Positions 16,001-24,638 of a DNA stretch of 64,000 nucleotides are shown in pieces. Position 1 is the first letter of the stretch. Each line of letters begins with the position of its first letter. The stretch comes from Cyclobacteriaceae bacterium. GTDB lineage: Bacteria > Bacteroidota > Bacteroidia > Cytophagales > Cyclobacteriaceae. The stretch covers positions 1-64,000 of the forward strand of contig JAHBUC010000016.1 of assembly GCA_019638275.1 (NCBI GenBank). The letters are read 5' to 3'. Below the pieces are notes generated by a model. That model had not been told where the DNA came from. It saw only the letters and a program-made list of their open reading frames with translations, and made no database searches. The position numbers and the translations under genes were made by a program.

Positions 16001-16372
16001 CACTGAGCGTTGGTTGTTATTCTCACCTGTACCGACCCACACCGTACTTGGGTTTGTAGGATCAAGTGTAACACAGCCGATTGAATAGGAACCCTGACTA
16101 TCAAATATGGGCTGATAAGTGACACCTCTATTATTAGTTTTCCATACGCCACCTGAGGAAGTAGCCACATAATACTCGCTGTTGTTGGTTGAATTAACCG
16201 CAAAATCAGAAATACGGCCTGAGGTTACCGCAGGTCCGATAGAACGAAACTTTAAAGCAGAAACCTGATCGGAGCTAAACGCTTCAGGATCATTCTTCGG
16301 TTCAGGTTTACGTTGTGCTTGTGCATTGTGCAGGAGCACACACATGAGAAGCAGGGTAAGTATTTTACGCAT
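13100..16372 (-). CDS. Sortilin/VPS10-like beta-propeller protein (BNR/Asp-box repeats)
   Basis: About 1090 residues. The ATG at 16372 begins a Sec signal peptide (MRKILTLLLMCVLLHNAQAQ); a longer frame would need TTG. The rest to about residue 760 is a two-propeller array with many Asp-box/BNR units of the form YKSDDGGRTWK, YKSTDGGATWT, LKTSDAGKTWR and FSNNGGQSWT. The last 300 residues are a helical/beta tail ending in a charged coiled-coil segment (LLTEMKELNKKLEELERKLE). In annotation this family is often called VPS10 domain protein or glycosyl hydrolase, but Asp-box propellers mostly bind ligands, and no catalytic residues are evident. It is upstream of the small split membrane protein, possibly as one transcript. 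Confidence 0.88.
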   Translation of the reverse strand: MRKILTLLLMCVLLHNAQAQRKPEPKNDPEAFSSDQVSALKFRSIGPAVTSGRISDFAVNSTNNSEYYVATSSGGVWKTNNRGVTYQPIFDSQGSYSIGCVTLDPTNPSTVWVGTGENNNQRSVAYGDGVYKSDDGGRTWKNMGLKDSEHIASIIVHPTDPNTIYVGAYGPVWREGGERGVYKSTDGGATWTNVKSVSSYTGCNDLVMDPRDPNVLYAAFHQRMRSVFTYIGGGPESALYKSTDGGATWKKLEGGLPGGDVGRIGLAISPVNPDVLFAVVEAQDSKGGIYRSTNRGASWEKRNSFYTSGNYYQEVVCDPHNVDRLYITDTYYKVSHDGGKTVVNLGELNKHIDNHCIWIDPKDPNHLLVGCDGGIYETYDFAGTWDFKSNLPVTQFYKVSTDNAYPFYGVHGGTQDNLSLGGPSRSTSANGIVNADWYITSLGDGFETQVDPTNPDIIYAQSQYGGLNRFDRKSGEYLPIKPIEKEGEAYRWNWDAPLLISQHSPTRLYFGANKLLRTDDRGDSWKEISPDLSRQLDRNRLEIMGRVWSVDAIAKNGSTDIYGQLTSIAESKFDENMLWVGTDDGLIQLTTDGGRTWTKFDNLPGVPQRSYVHQVIASLHDKNTAYVCFNHHRYGDFKPYVLKTSDAGKTWRAIQSNLPVRGSVYSIAEDHVDPNLLFIGTEFGVFFSNNGGQSWTQLKAGLPTIAVRDIEIQRRENDLVLGTFGRGFYILDDYTPLRNLKKDDLNKPAIIFPIKESLMFIERYPLGLRDKGHLGSNYFAAPNPPVGAVFTYYLKDDVKTLKEIRQQKEKDKLEKKQRVYYPSIDSLRLEDNQPEPYLLFTIKDQAGDVVRHIKAPAKKGMNRIVWDFRYNTPAPVNNRYTPAPDVLFGSAEVGHLAMPGQYTVSLSKYADGVITELVGPVSFTCKLLDQGSIPTNMAENVAFFKEVTRIRKATSAATDLLRNMNQRITHINQAAQDMPVEPKGVLEKSYVISRQLITLNIQLNGDATKGRREFETTPSINNRVGGIEYGIWNSTAPVPKMYKESYEIASRQFKALLTEMKELNKKLEELERKLEINQAPYTPGRWPEWR

Positions 16373-16474
16373 AGCAGAAATTGAGGATTGATGAATCAAG
16401 ATAAACAAGATTCAATTAATTTCTAACCACAACTTCATGAGTGGTAATAGACTTACCTGACCCGTATAAGCGGC

Positions 16475-17833
16475 TTACAAATCTGTGATTTTCTTAAACT
16501 TGGGTACCAGTAAATGCATGATGACCCAGGCAATCAGGTAGGCAGAACCGCAGACCACAAACAAAATACTATAACCTTTCTCTACGGTACCCAATGCTGT
16601 AAAATGTTTTAACAACAAGCCAGCGGCCCACGCAATCAAAATTCCACCAAACGCACCCGACATACCCCCGATTCCGGTAACTGAGGCCACCGCTTTTTTG
16701 GGAAACATATCTGAAACGGTAGTAAAAATATTGGCCGACCACGCCTGATGGGCTGCACAGGCCATGGCAATCATGGCAACGGCATACCATGTGTTGATTT
16801 CACCGAGGGTTGAAGCAAACAGCACACACAACGGAATAATGGCGTAAATGAGCATGGAGGTTTTACGGGCTTTGTTGGCATCCATACCTCCGTTAATCAA
16901 TCGCTTGGGCAGCCAACCACCCAATACACTACCAACTGTGGCTACCATATACACCACAGCAACCGCCAATGGCCATTCAATCACTTTTTCCGGACGACCA
17001 TCTGCCAAGTGTCGTGCATTTTCTCCGGTAAGAAAAGCCGGTAACCAAAAAAGGAAAAACCACCAGATCGGGTCGGTCATGAATTTACCAAAAAAGAATG
17101 CCCACGTTTGGCGATAGCCCAGCAACCGGAACCACGATACCTTTTCCTTGGTCTCGTCTTCTACAATCGCTTCATCCTGATCGCTGTGAATGTAATCGTA
17201 CTCGGCTTGCGAAAGTTTTCCTTCTTTAAGTTTTTCAAACGGGCTTTTATAACTTCTATACCAAAAGAATAACCAGATCAGCCCAACCGCACCGGTAAGA
17301 ATAAAGGCCCACTCCCATCCCATCGACTCAGCGATGTACGGAACCGACAATGGTGCAATGATAGCCCCCACATTTGCGCCTGAATTATAAATGCCCGTAG
17401 CAAATGCCCGTTCCTTTTTCGGAAACCAATTTGCGATGGTTTTATTCGCTGCAGGAAAATTTCCAGCTTCGGTAACACCAAGCGCTGCACGCCAAAAGCC
17501 AAATCCAAATGTTGATTTTGCAAACGCATGACCAATTGCTGCCAGGCTCCAGCCGAACAATGCAATTCCATACCCATGCTTCGTTCCGATTTTATCGATT
17601 ACCCGACCAATACCCAACATCCCCAACGCATACGCAACCTGAAACGACATGATCACATACGAATAATATAACTCCTGATTGGCCTTATCTTCACCAAACA
17701 TACCAATGTCCGACAAGGTAGTTTTTAACAATCCCAAAACATTCCGGTCGAGGTAATTCACCGTAGTAGCAAAAAACACAAGCGCACAGATCGTCCAGCG
17801 ATAGTTTGTCATTTTTGAATTCAGGTTTTCCAT
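16475..17833 (-). CDS. MFS hexuronate-type permease (ExuT/ACS family)
   Basis: A 452-residue, 12-helix permease of the anion:cation symporter family. It has the family opening (MTNYRWTICALVFFATTVNYLDRNVLG), the conserved helix 4 stretch GVTEAGNFPAANKTIANWFPKKERAFATGIYNSG and the C-half element TVSDMFPKKAVASVTGIGGMSGA. These are characteristic of ExuT, the galacturonate/glucuronate transporter. It is the third gene of the operon KDG kinase - KDPG aldolase - permease, which fits uptake of uronates or of 2-keto-3-deoxygluconate. The central loop is long (about 200-235). Substrate choice between glucuronate and galacturonate is inference. Confidence 0.88.
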   Translation of the reverse strand: MENLNSKMTNYRWTICALVFFATTVNYLDRNVLGLLKTTLSDIGMFGEDKANQELYYSYVIMSFQVAYALGMLGIGRVIDKIGTKHGYGIALFGWSLAAIGHAFAKSTFGFGFWRAALGVTEAGNFPAANKTIANWFPKKERAFATGIYNSGANVGAIIAPLSVPYIAESMGWEWAFILTGAVGLIWLFFWYRSYKSPFEKLKEGKLSQAEYDYIHSDQDEAIVEDETKEKVSWFRLLGYRQTWAFFFGKFMTDPIWWFFLFWLPAFLTGENARHLADGRPEKVIEWPLAVAVVYMVATVGSVLGGWLPKRLINGGMDANKARKTSMLIYAIIPLCVLFASTLGEINTWYAVAMIAMACAAHQAWSANIFTTVSDMFPKKAVASVTGIGGMSGAFGGILIAWAAGLLLKHFTALGTVEKGYSILFVVCGSAYLIAWVIMHLLVPKFKKITDL

Positions 17834-17870
17834 TACACGTTAGGGTTTGTGAGCGTGATTGAATGAGAAA

Positions 17871-18536
17871 TTATTTTCTGATCTCTTTGATGATGGACAT
17901 GGCATCGGCTACACTCCTTTCAAGTGCGGGCCAGTCTTTCTTTTCCATAATCTCCTTCTTGAATAATTGCGAACCCATGCCAACACACATCACACCCGCT
18001 TTGAACCAGGCGGAAAGATTTTCTTTGGTTGGCTCAACTCCTCCTGTTGGCATAAGTTGATAGCCGGGAATAACTGGTAAAACAGAAGACACAAAGCCAG
18101 GGCCGAGTACAGACCCAGGGAAAATTTTAATCACCGCTGCGCCATGCTCCTTCGCGGTAACAATTTCGGTAAGTGTGGCACAACCGGGTATCCAGGGAAC
18201 ATCATGCTTTTTGCACACCTCAGCCATTTCGGGTTTAAGGATTGGTGACACAATGAAGTGAGCACCCGCATCAATAAATTTTTGAGTGGCCTCTGCATTC
18301 ATGATGGTTCCAATGCCCAGCACCATATCCGGATATTGTTGAGCATGTACTAAAAGTTGTGTGAATACATCAAATGCATTTCCGCCCCGGTTAGTAAATT
18401 CAAACACACGCACGCCTCCTTTGTAAGAAGCCTCCATCACCGCTTTAGCAATTTCAATATCAGCATGATAAAACACGGGAATCATCCCGGTAGAACGCAT
18501 CGCTTCTAGTATAGTGTCGCTGGTAAACTTTGACAT
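17871..18536 (-). CDS. eda: 2-dehydro-3-deoxy-phosphogluconate (KDPG) aldolase
   Basis: A 221-residue class I aldolase cutting KDPG into pyruvate and glyceraldehyde-3-phosphate; many homologues also act on 4-hydroxy-2-oxoglutarate. The Schiff-base lysine is K137 in AAVIKIFPGS, and E46 in VFEFTNRG is the general acid/base. GTIMNAEATQKFIDAGAHFIVSP matches the phosphate-loop region. Length fits Eda. It lies between KDG kinase and the ExuT-like permease on the same strand, and completes the last step of the uronate branch of the Entner-Doudoroff route. Confidence 0.94.
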   Translation of the reverse strand: MSKFTSDTILEAMRSTGMIPVFYHADIEIAKAVMEASYKGGVRVFEFTNRGGNAFDVFTQLLVHAQQYPDMVLGIGTIMNAEATQKFIDAGAHFIVSPILKPEMAEVCKKHDVPWIPGCATLTEIVTAKEHGAAVIKIFPGSVLGPGFVSSVLPVIPGYQLMPTGGVEPTKENLSAWFKAGVMCVGMGSQLFKKEIMEKKDWPALERSVADAMSIIKEIRK

Positions 18537-18607
18537 GGTTGATTATCCTATTTCAAATTATTCTAACAGATTAAATTATTTGGTTCTCCCGATAACTGGC
18601 GACTCAA

Positions 18608-19642
18608 CTAGCGCGAAACACGACCGGAGGCATCACCTTTCATCAGTTTCTCCACTTCATCTACGGTAACCAAATTAAAATCTCCTTTGATGGTGTGCTT
18701 CAAACAAGAAGCAGCAACAGCAAAATTGAGAGCTTTCTGATCATCCGTTGGATAGCTAATCAATCCATAGATAAGTCCACCCATAAACGAATCACCTCCG
18801 CCTACTCTATCTACAATATGCGTAATCTGATATGTTGGTGCTTCAATCAATTTCTTGCCATCCCACAACACACCCGACCAGGAATTATGACTGGCACTGA
18901 TTGAACCACGGAGTGTGATTATTACTTTCTTTGCCTTCGGAAACTTTTTCATCAATTGCTTTCCTACCGATTCGTATGCCGCTCCTTCCACATGGCCTGA
19001 AGTAACATCTACACCTTCTGGCTTAATGCCAAACACCATGTCGGCATCTTCTTCGTTACCTAAGATTACATCACAATGTTTTACCAACTCCTCCATCACT
19101 TCGCTTGCAAGTTTTCCCCACTTCCATAATTTATTCCTGAAGTTTAAGTCGGTAGAAATGGTGATGCCTTTCTTAGCGGCCACTTCACACGCCTCTTTGC
19201 ACACTTCTGCTGCGCCTTCCGAAACAGCCGGTGTAATGCCTGTCCAGTGAAACCAAGTGGCACCTTCAAACGCTTTATCCCAATCGATCATACCTTTCTT
19301 CAGTTTTGCAAACGAACTGTTGGCACGATCGTAGATTACCTTGCTACCGCGACTTACTGCACCGGATTCCAGAAAATAAATTCCGATCCTGTCACCACTT
19401 CGGTTGATGAATGAAGTATCAACACTGCGGGCACGTAATGAGGTAATCGCTGCATCACCCATATCATTATTGGGTAAGCTGCTTACGAAGCGTGCATCGA
19501 TACCATAATTGGCCAATGAAACAGCAACGTTGGCTTCACCGCCACCGTATGTTGCCTCCAATTCTGTTGCCTGAGAAAACCGAAGAAAGCCAGGCGTTGC
19601 CAGCCTGAGCATGATTTCACCGAACGTTACTACTTTACTCAT
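18608..19642 (-). CDS. kdgK: 2-keto-3-deoxygluconate kinase
   Basis: A 344-residue PfkB/ribokinase-family sugar kinase making KDPG from KDG. It has the substrate-side motif TYGGGEANVAVSLANYG (31-47) and the C-terminal PfkB signature DRVGGGDSFMGG with D284 as catalytic base. Its neighbours decide the specificity: KDPG aldolase follows 71 bp downstream and altronate dehydratase, which makes KDG, is divergent across a 173-bp spacer. It is the first gene of its operon. The start ATG at 19642 gives a normal PfkB N-terminus (MSKVVTFGEIMLRLATP). Confidence 0.93.
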   Translation of the reverse strand: MSKVVTFGEIMLRLATPGFLRFSQATELEATYGGGEANVAVSLANYGIDARFVSSLPNNDMGDAAITSLRARSVDTSFINRSGDRIGIYFLESGAVSRGSKVIYDRANSSFAKLKKGMIDWDKAFEGATWFHWTGITPAVSEGAAEVCKEACEVAAKKGITISTDLNFRNKLWKWGKLASEVMEELVKHCDVILGNEEDADMVFGIKPEGVDVTSGHVEGAAYESVGKQLMKKFPKAKKVIITLRGSISASHNSWSGVLWDGKKLIEAPTYQITHIVDRVGGGDSFMGGLIYGLISYPTDDQKALNFAVAASCLKHTIKGDFNLVTVDEVEKLMKGDASGRVSR

Positions 19643-19774
19643 GGGTATTAATTGGTTGATTTTTAGTCGTGTTACATTTCTAAAACTATGGCTAAAAAAC
19701 CGATAAAATCACTCCAAAAGAGCATTTTTCAAGCTTATTTAGTTGCTATCGTTTGCCAGCCAATTTTTTTTACT

Positions 19775-19800
19775 AAATTGTGCAATCGATTGCGCAATTT
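19775..19800. promoter_or_regulatory. LacI-type operator before altronate dehydratase
   Basis: TTGTGCAATCGATTGCGCAA sits within a 26-bp palindrome (AAATTG...CAATTT outer arms) with only one mismatched pair (T19781/G19794). The perfect core is GCAATCGATTGC (19782-19793). It ends 15 bp before the ATG of uxaA, a position suited to a repressor. It resembles the TGCAAYCGRTTGCA sites at 24516 and 45464. Confidence 0.68.
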
Positions 19801-19815
19801 AAGAGTTTTATTGAA

Positions 19816-21462
19816 ATGTCAAACAAGTTCCTGAAGATACATCCCGAGGATAATGTTTTAGTGGCGTTATCCGACCTAAAAGCCGGAGAAGAAATTCGTT
19901 ATAACGGTCATTTGATAACACTGCCGCAGGACATTCCTGCCAAGCATAAGTTTACCTTAAAGAATCTTGATCCACAGGAAGAAATAAAAATGTACGGCAT
20001 CCTGGTGGGTAAAGCACTTCACCCCATTCCGGCAGGTGGTGCCATTACCACGCAAAATGTAAAACACCAGGCCTCCTCCTACTCCGGCAAATCAGATACG
20101 GTAACATGGAAAGCTCCGGATGTTTCGCGTTGGAAGAATAAAACTTTTGATGGCTATCATCGGGCGGACGGACAGGTTGGTGTGGCGAACTATTGGTTAG
20201 TGGTCCCGCTTGTATTTTGTGAAAACAGAAACGTGAATGTTATCCGGCATGCCTTTGAAGAAGAACTGGGCTTTGCCAAACAAAATGCGTACAAAAACTA
20301 TGTACAGGAATTGGTGGCGTTATACAAATCCAATAAGCTTGACGCGATCGGCAAACCAGCTTTCGAACACCATCAAACAAATGGACGATCACGTATTTTC
20401 AAAAACATTGATGGTATAAAATTCTTAACTCATGAAGGCGGATGTGGCGGTATTCGTCAGGACTCAGAAGCCCTGTGTGCCTTACTGGCCGGATACATTA
20501 ACAACCCCAACGTGGCTGGTGCAACTGTACTGAGTTTAGGATGTCAGAATGCACAGATTGATATTCTCCAGCAAAAAATAAATGCACTGAATCCTGACTT
20601 TTCCAAACCACTAATCATTCTTGAACAACAAAAAGAAGGCACCGAACAAGACATGCTGGTGCGCGCCATACGCGAAACGTTTTTGGCCCTTGTTGAAGCG
20701 AATAAACTGGAACGAAAACCTGCACCCTTAAGCAAACTAAAAATCGGATTGGAGTGTGGTGGTTCCGATGGCTTCTCCGGAATTTCTGCCAACCCGGCTG
20801 TAGGCCATGTATCCGATTTGCTTGCTGCCTTAGGGGGTTCTTCCATCCTATCGGAGTTTCCCGAGTTATGTGGTGTGGAACAGGAGTTGATTAATCGCTG
20901 CGCCATCAATGAAAGCGCTGACAAATTTGTACACCTGATGCGTGCGTATGCGCAATCGGCTGAAGCCGTAGGTTCAGGTTTTGATATGAATCCATCGCCC
21001 GGAAATATCAAAGACGGATTGATTACTGATGCCATGAAATCTGCCGGTGCAGCGAAAAAAGGTGGCACTTCACCTGTAGTTGATGTGCTTGACTATGGCG
21101 AGTACGTTACCAAACCCGGATTGAATTTGCTATGTACTCCGGGCAATGATGTGGAGAGCACCACCGCGATGGCAGGATCAGGCGCTTCCATCATTCTCTT
21201 TACAACCGGATTGGGAACACCAACAGGCAACCCGATTGCACCTGTAGTGAAAATTTCTTCCAATAGTAAATTGGCTGAAAAAATGTCTGACATCATTGAT
21301 GTAAATGCCGGCACGGTTATCGAAGGAAAGAAATCAATCGAAGAGGTAGGCGAAGAAATTCTTGAATTTATAATTGATGTTGCCAGCGGCAAACAACAAA
21401 CCAAAGCACAGCAACTGCACCAGGATGATTTCATTCCGTGGAAGCGCGGGGTGTCTCTCTAA
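19816..21462 (+). CDS. uxaA: Altronate dehydratase
   Basis: Full-length UxaA (about 548 residues) dehydrating D-altronate to 2-keto-3-deoxygluconate in galacturonate breakdown. The N-terminal SAF domain (about 1-95) is followed by the UxaA_C catalytic region, with the family motifs GVANYWLVVPLVFCENRNV, FLTHEGGCGGIRQDSE (a conserved Cys for the iron site), GLECGGSDGFSG and LLCTPGNDVESTTAMAGSGA. The ATG at 19816 is chosen because an earlier GTG (19780) lies inside a strong palindromic operator. The gene is divergent from kdgK-eda-permease. Uronate isomerase and altronate oxidoreductase, the two earlier steps, are not in this window. Confidence 0.94.
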   Translation: MSNKFLKIHPEDNVLVALSDLKAGEEIRYNGHLITLPQDIPAKHKFTLKNLDPQEEIKMYGILVGKALHPIPAGGAITTQNVKHQASSYSGKSDTVTWKAPDVSRWKNKTFDGYHRADGQVGVANYWLVVPLVFCENRNVNVIRHAFEEELGFAKQNAYKNYVQELVALYKSNKLDAIGKPAFEHHQTNGRSRIFKNIDGIKFLTHEGGCGGIRQDSEALCALLAGYINNPNVAGATVLSLGCQNAQIDILQQKINALNPDFSKPLIILEQQKEGTEQDMLVRAIRETFLALVEANKLERKPAPLSKLKIGLECGGSDGFSGISANPAVGHVSDLLAALGGSSILSEFPELCGVEQELINRCAINESADKFVHLMRAYAQSAEAVGSGFDMNPSPGNIKDGLITDAMKSAGAAKKGGTSPVVDVLDYGEYVTKPGLNLLCTPGNDVESTTAMAGSGASIILFTTGLGTPTGNPIAPVVKISSNSKLAEKMSDIIDVNAGTVIEGKKSIEEVGEEILEFIIDVASGKQQTKAQQLHQDDFIPWKRGVSL

Positions 21463-21480
21463 ATACCCAGAATCAATAAA

Positions 21481-21514
21481 AAAATCCCTCATCCTGGATA
21501 GGACAAGGGATTTT
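21481..21514. terminator. Bidirectional terminator between uxaA and xylA
   Basis: AAAATCCCT (21481-21489) pairs with AGGGATTTT (21506-21514), with a smaller inner TCCT/AGGA pairing. It lies in the 75-bp gap between the convergent genes and has A and T runs on both sides. Confidence 0.72.
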
Positions 21515-21537
21515 ACCGTGCTGCATATCGCAACACC

Positions 21538-22860
21538 TCAAATAAATCGATTTATCAGATTCTCCAGGTACTCTTGCTTCCCACTGGTAATTTCGGGTTC
21601 ACCGTTCTTTAACGCATCGGCATGAAGATTTTCCAACGAAAGCTTTCCTTGTTCAAATTGCTTTCCTCTTCCGGAATCAAAGCTGGAATAACGTTGCTTA
21701 CGTAACTTCTTGTACTCACCGTCATCCAGAATTGCCTGGGCCGTGAGTAATGCCTTTGCGAACGTATCCATACCGCCAATGTGCGCATACACAATATCTT
21801 CCAGGTCGGTGGAATTTCTTCGTGTCTTCGCATCGAAGTTGATGCCACCGGTTTTAAAACCACCCGCTTCCAGAATCACCAGCATGGATTCGGTAAGTTC
21901 ATTCACATTGTTCGGAAACTGATCTGTATCCCAACCATTCTGATAATCTCCGCGGTTGGCATCGATACTGCCCAGCATTCCGGCATCAGCAGCCACCTGC
22001 AATTCGTGTTGAAATGTATGGAGCGCAAGTGTGGCGTGGTTCACCTCCAGGTTAAGTTTAAAATCATCCATCAAATCATACTGACGAAGGAAGGAAATTA
22101 CCGTAGCCGCATCAAAATCATATTGATGTTTGGAAGGCTCCATGGGTTTGGGTTCAATTAGGAATATTCCTTTAAATCCATTTTTTCTGCCATAATCACG
22201 GGCCATATGTAAGAAGCGCGCCAGGTGCTCCTGCTCACGCTTCATATCGGTATTCAATAACGACATGTAGCCTTCGCGACCGCCCCAGAAAACATAATTG
22301 CTTCCACCCAATTCAATCGTGGCATCCAACGCATTTTTTACCTGCGCACCTGCCCAACTTACCACTTTATAATCAGGGTTAGTTGAAGCACCGTTCATAT
22401 AACGCGGATTTGAAAACAAGTTTGCTGTACCCCACAACAACTTAACACCGGTTTCCTTTTGCTTTTGCTTGGCGTACTTAACAATTGTGTGCAGACGTGT
22501 TTCCGATTCCTTGAGTGTGGGTGCTTCGTCAACCAGATCGTAATCGTGAAAGCAGTAAAAGTTTATGCCCATCTTAACAGCAAACTCAAAGGCTGCATCC
22601 ATTTTATCTTTGGCGCGCTGAATCGGATCAGCGTTTTGTAACCACGGAAAGTTTTTTGTGGCCGCACCGAACGGATCACCCCCAGTACCGCAGAAGGTGT
22701 GCCAGTAGGCAACAGCAAAGCGAAGATGCTCCGCCATTGTTTTTTTACCAACTTTTCGTTTGGCATCGTAATACCGGAAGGCTAACGGATTTTTTGATTG
22801 CGGGCCTTCGTATTTGATAACGGGTATACCTTTAAAAAACGTTGTGGTTGTCTCTTTCAT
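21538..22860 (-). CDS. xylA: Xylose isomerase
   Basis: A 440-residue class II xylose isomerase (D-xylose to D-xylulose). Catalytic dyad H105/D108 in FYCFHDYDLV; metal and substrate motifs WGGREGYMSLLNTD and LIEPKPMEPSKHQYDFD; later LEVNHATLALHTFQHEL and GSIDANRGDYQNGWDTDQFP. Length and the N-terminal extension fit the Bacteroides-type enzyme. The gene follows xylulokinase with a 4-bp gap on the same strand, so the two form an xylB-xylA operon facing away from the xylan SusC/SusD operon. Confidence 0.96.
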   Translation of the reverse strand: MKETTTTFFKGIPVIKYEGPQSKNPLAFRYYDAKRKVGKKTMAEHLRFAVAYWHTFCGTGGDPFGAATKNFPWLQNADPIQRAKDKMDAAFEFAVKMGINFYCFHDYDLVDEAPTLKESETRLHTIVKYAKQKQKETGVKLLWGTANLFSNPRYMNGASTNPDYKVVSWAGAQVKNALDATIELGGSNYVFWGGREGYMSLLNTDMKREQEHLARFLHMARDYGRKNGFKGIFLIEPKPMEPSKHQYDFDAATVISFLRQYDLMDDFKLNLEVNHATLALHTFQHELQVAADAGMLGSIDANRGDYQNGWDTDQFPNNVNELTESMLVILEAGGFKTGGINFDAKTRRNSTDLEDIVYAHIGGMDTFAKALLTAQAILDDGEYKKLRKQRYSSFDSGRGKQFEQGKLSLENLHADALKNGEPEITSGKQEYLENLINRFI

Positions 22861-22864
22861 AAAT

Positions 22865-24367
22865 TTAAGGATGAGTGTTTATCTGTTTCTTTAAAATTGA
22901 TTTCCATTGATTGAAAGTATCTTGAACGACTGCCTGTTGCGCATTCGGCTCAAAACTTTTTTTGCAGCTCAGGGTACGGAAGGCTTCATCATGGCTTTTA
23001 TAATACCCGATACCTATCCCAGCGCCACGGGCAGCTCCTTGCGCACCATCGGTATTGTATAGTTCAAGTCGCGCGCCTGTTGTATTGACGAACGTTTGAC
23101 AGAAGAGATCGCTCAAAAACATATTGGCATGCCCCGCCCTGATCACGGTTGATTGTATGCCCAACTCATTCATAACTTCAAAGCCATATCCCAACGCATA
23201 TACAATACCTTCCTGTGCTGCACGACAAATGTGTGAAGCACTGTGTCGGTTTAAATCAAGGCCGTGAATACTGGCGCCCAGGTTTATATTTTGAAGCACA
23301 CGTTCAGCCCCATTACCAAATGGAAGAACAAACAGGTTATCGGCACCTACAGGCGCTTCACCCGCCAATGCATTTAGTGTTTCATAGGATACAGAAGTAG
23401 TTGCGGAAAGTAACTTTCTCAACCAACTGTTCATAATACCCGTACCATTCACACATAAAAGCACGCCATACCTAGGATTGTCGGACGTATGATTAACATG
23501 AACAAACGTATTAACCCGTGACAGTTTATCGGCTGTGGGTTTATCTACAATACCATAAATTACACCTGAAGTTCCCGCTGTAGCGGCAATCTCACCCGGG
23601 TTAAGGGCATTTAACGAAAAAGCATTGTTGGGTTGATCGCCCGCCCGGTAAGAAACGGGCGTTCCGGGTTTGAGACCCAGTGCACTGGCTGCATCAGTTG
23701 TCAGTCGTCCTTGCTCTGAAAAGGTTGGGACAGTATCCGAAACAAGTTGTGCATCCAGTCCATAATAATTGAAGAGTCGTTCAGGTACAGTTCCTTTTTG
23801 GTAATCCCACATAATTCCCTCCGAAAGTCCTGATACAGTTGTATGTATATCACCCGTCAGGCGCATGGCCAGGTAATCTCCGGGAAGCATAACTTTATGA
23901 ATCTCCTTATATATATGAGGTTCATTTTCTAACACCCACTTAAGTTTTGAAGCCGTGAAGTTTCCGGGAGAATTCATCAGCCTGTCCATGCAATACAATT
24001 CACCCAATTGGTTATAGGCATCCTCTCCGATCGACACAGCCCGGCTATCACACCATATTATAGAAGGTCGTAAAACCTTGTGGTTTTTGTCCACTACCAC
24101 CAATCCATGCATTTGATAGGCTATTCCAAGCGCGAGTACCTCTTCGCCTTTGGCGCTTGAGACTTGCAACACCGACCGTACGGCATGTTTGGCATTTTCC
24201 CACCAGCGGTTAGGATCTTGCTCAGCCCAACCGTGCTGCGGGCTTGATATCTCCATTTCAGTTTCCGGGTAGGCCGCAGAGGCTTTGAGCAGGCCAGAAT
24301 CAGCTTCAATAAGGGATGCCTTCACCGATGAACTCCCGAGGTCAATTCCTAACAGATAACGCGACAT
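22865..24367 (-). CDS. xylB: Xylulokinase
   Basis: A 500-residue FGGY-family kinase making D-xylulose-5-phosphate. It shows the N-terminal ATPase phosphate-1 loop YLLGIDLGSSSVKASL, the xylulokinase signature MHGLVVVDKNHKVLRPSIIWCDSRA, D244 in RAGDQPNNAF as catalytic base and the adenosine-binding region AAQEGIVYALGYGFEVM. xylA follows 4 bp downstream, so specificity is well supported by context. The divergent promoter region (24368-24638) holds the shared palindromic operator, which may control this operon and the SusC operon together. Confidence 0.94.
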   Translation of the reverse strand: MSRYLLGIDLGSSSVKASLIEADSGLLKASAAYPETEMEISSPQHGWAEQDPNRWWENAKHAVRSVLQVSSAKGEEVLALGIAYQMHGLVVVDKNHKVLRPSIIWCDSRAVSIGEDAYNQLGELYCMDRLMNSPGNFTASKLKWVLENEPHIYKEIHKVMLPGDYLAMRLTGDIHTTVSGLSEGIMWDYQKGTVPERLFNYYGLDAQLVSDTVPTFSEQGRLTTDAASALGLKPGTPVSYRAGDQPNNAFSLNALNPGEIAATAGTSGVIYGIVDKPTADKLSRVNTFVHVNHTSDNPRYGVLLCVNGTGIMNSWLRKLLSATTSVSYETLNALAGEAPVGADNLFVLPFGNGAERVLQNINLGASIHGLDLNRHSASHICRAAQEGIVYALGYGFEVMNELGIQSTVIRAGHANMFLSDLFCQTFVNTTGARLELYNTDGAQGAARGAGIGIGYYKSHDEAFRTLSCKKSFEPNAQQAVVQDTFNQWKSILKKQINTHP

Positions 24368-24450
24368 TTAGTAATAGAATGAAATTAACTCTAAAATACC
24401 AGAGTCCATCGAAACAGAGCCCTTGCAGGGAGCAAAATAAGCCAATTTTT

Positions 24451-24465
24451 ATAAATCGGTTGCAT
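24451..24465 (+). promoter_or_regulatory. Degenerate second operator copy
   Basis: AAATCGGTTGCATA repeats the right two thirds of the operator at 24516 but has a poor left arm. It lies about 62 bp away, closer to xylB, so a pair of sites may act together. Confidence 0.4.
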
Positions 24466-24511
24466 ATAAAACAAACGATTATTTGGGTTAAATAACGTTT
24501 TAGTAAAAAAT

Positions 24512-24534
24512 ATTCATGCAATCGGTTGCATAAT
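24512..24534. promoter_or_regulatory. LacI-type operator in the xylB/susC divergent region
   Basis: Core ATGCAATCGGTTGCAT has arms ATGCAA/TTGCAT. Over 23 bp it differs by one base from the site before the GH3 gene (45461-45483), in the same orientation to the downstream gene. The rest of the 271-bp spacer shows no other gene or clear element. Confidence 0.72.
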
Positions 24535-24638
24535 TTGAGAGAATCTCTGACCTTAGTGAGCGCCCTTGAAAAACAACCCTGGGCTGGCAAACCGAAACCA
24601 CTATTTATGACACCAAACTACCATCAAAACCCAACGCT

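Noticed and set aside
13100..16372. Glycosyl hydrolase call for the sortilin-like protein
   Set aside because: Asp-box propellers alone do not show catalysis; no catalytic residue set was recognised.
19780..19815. GTG start giving 12 extra residues to altronate dehydratase
   Set aside because: It falls inside the palindromic operator, and the ATG at 19816 begins the normal SAF domain.
20544..21068. Long reverse-strand open frame within altronate dehydratase
   Set aside because: It lies wholly inside a well-supported gene, its sequence (Pro/Ser-rich, no motif) is a shadow of the coding strand, and it has no start context.
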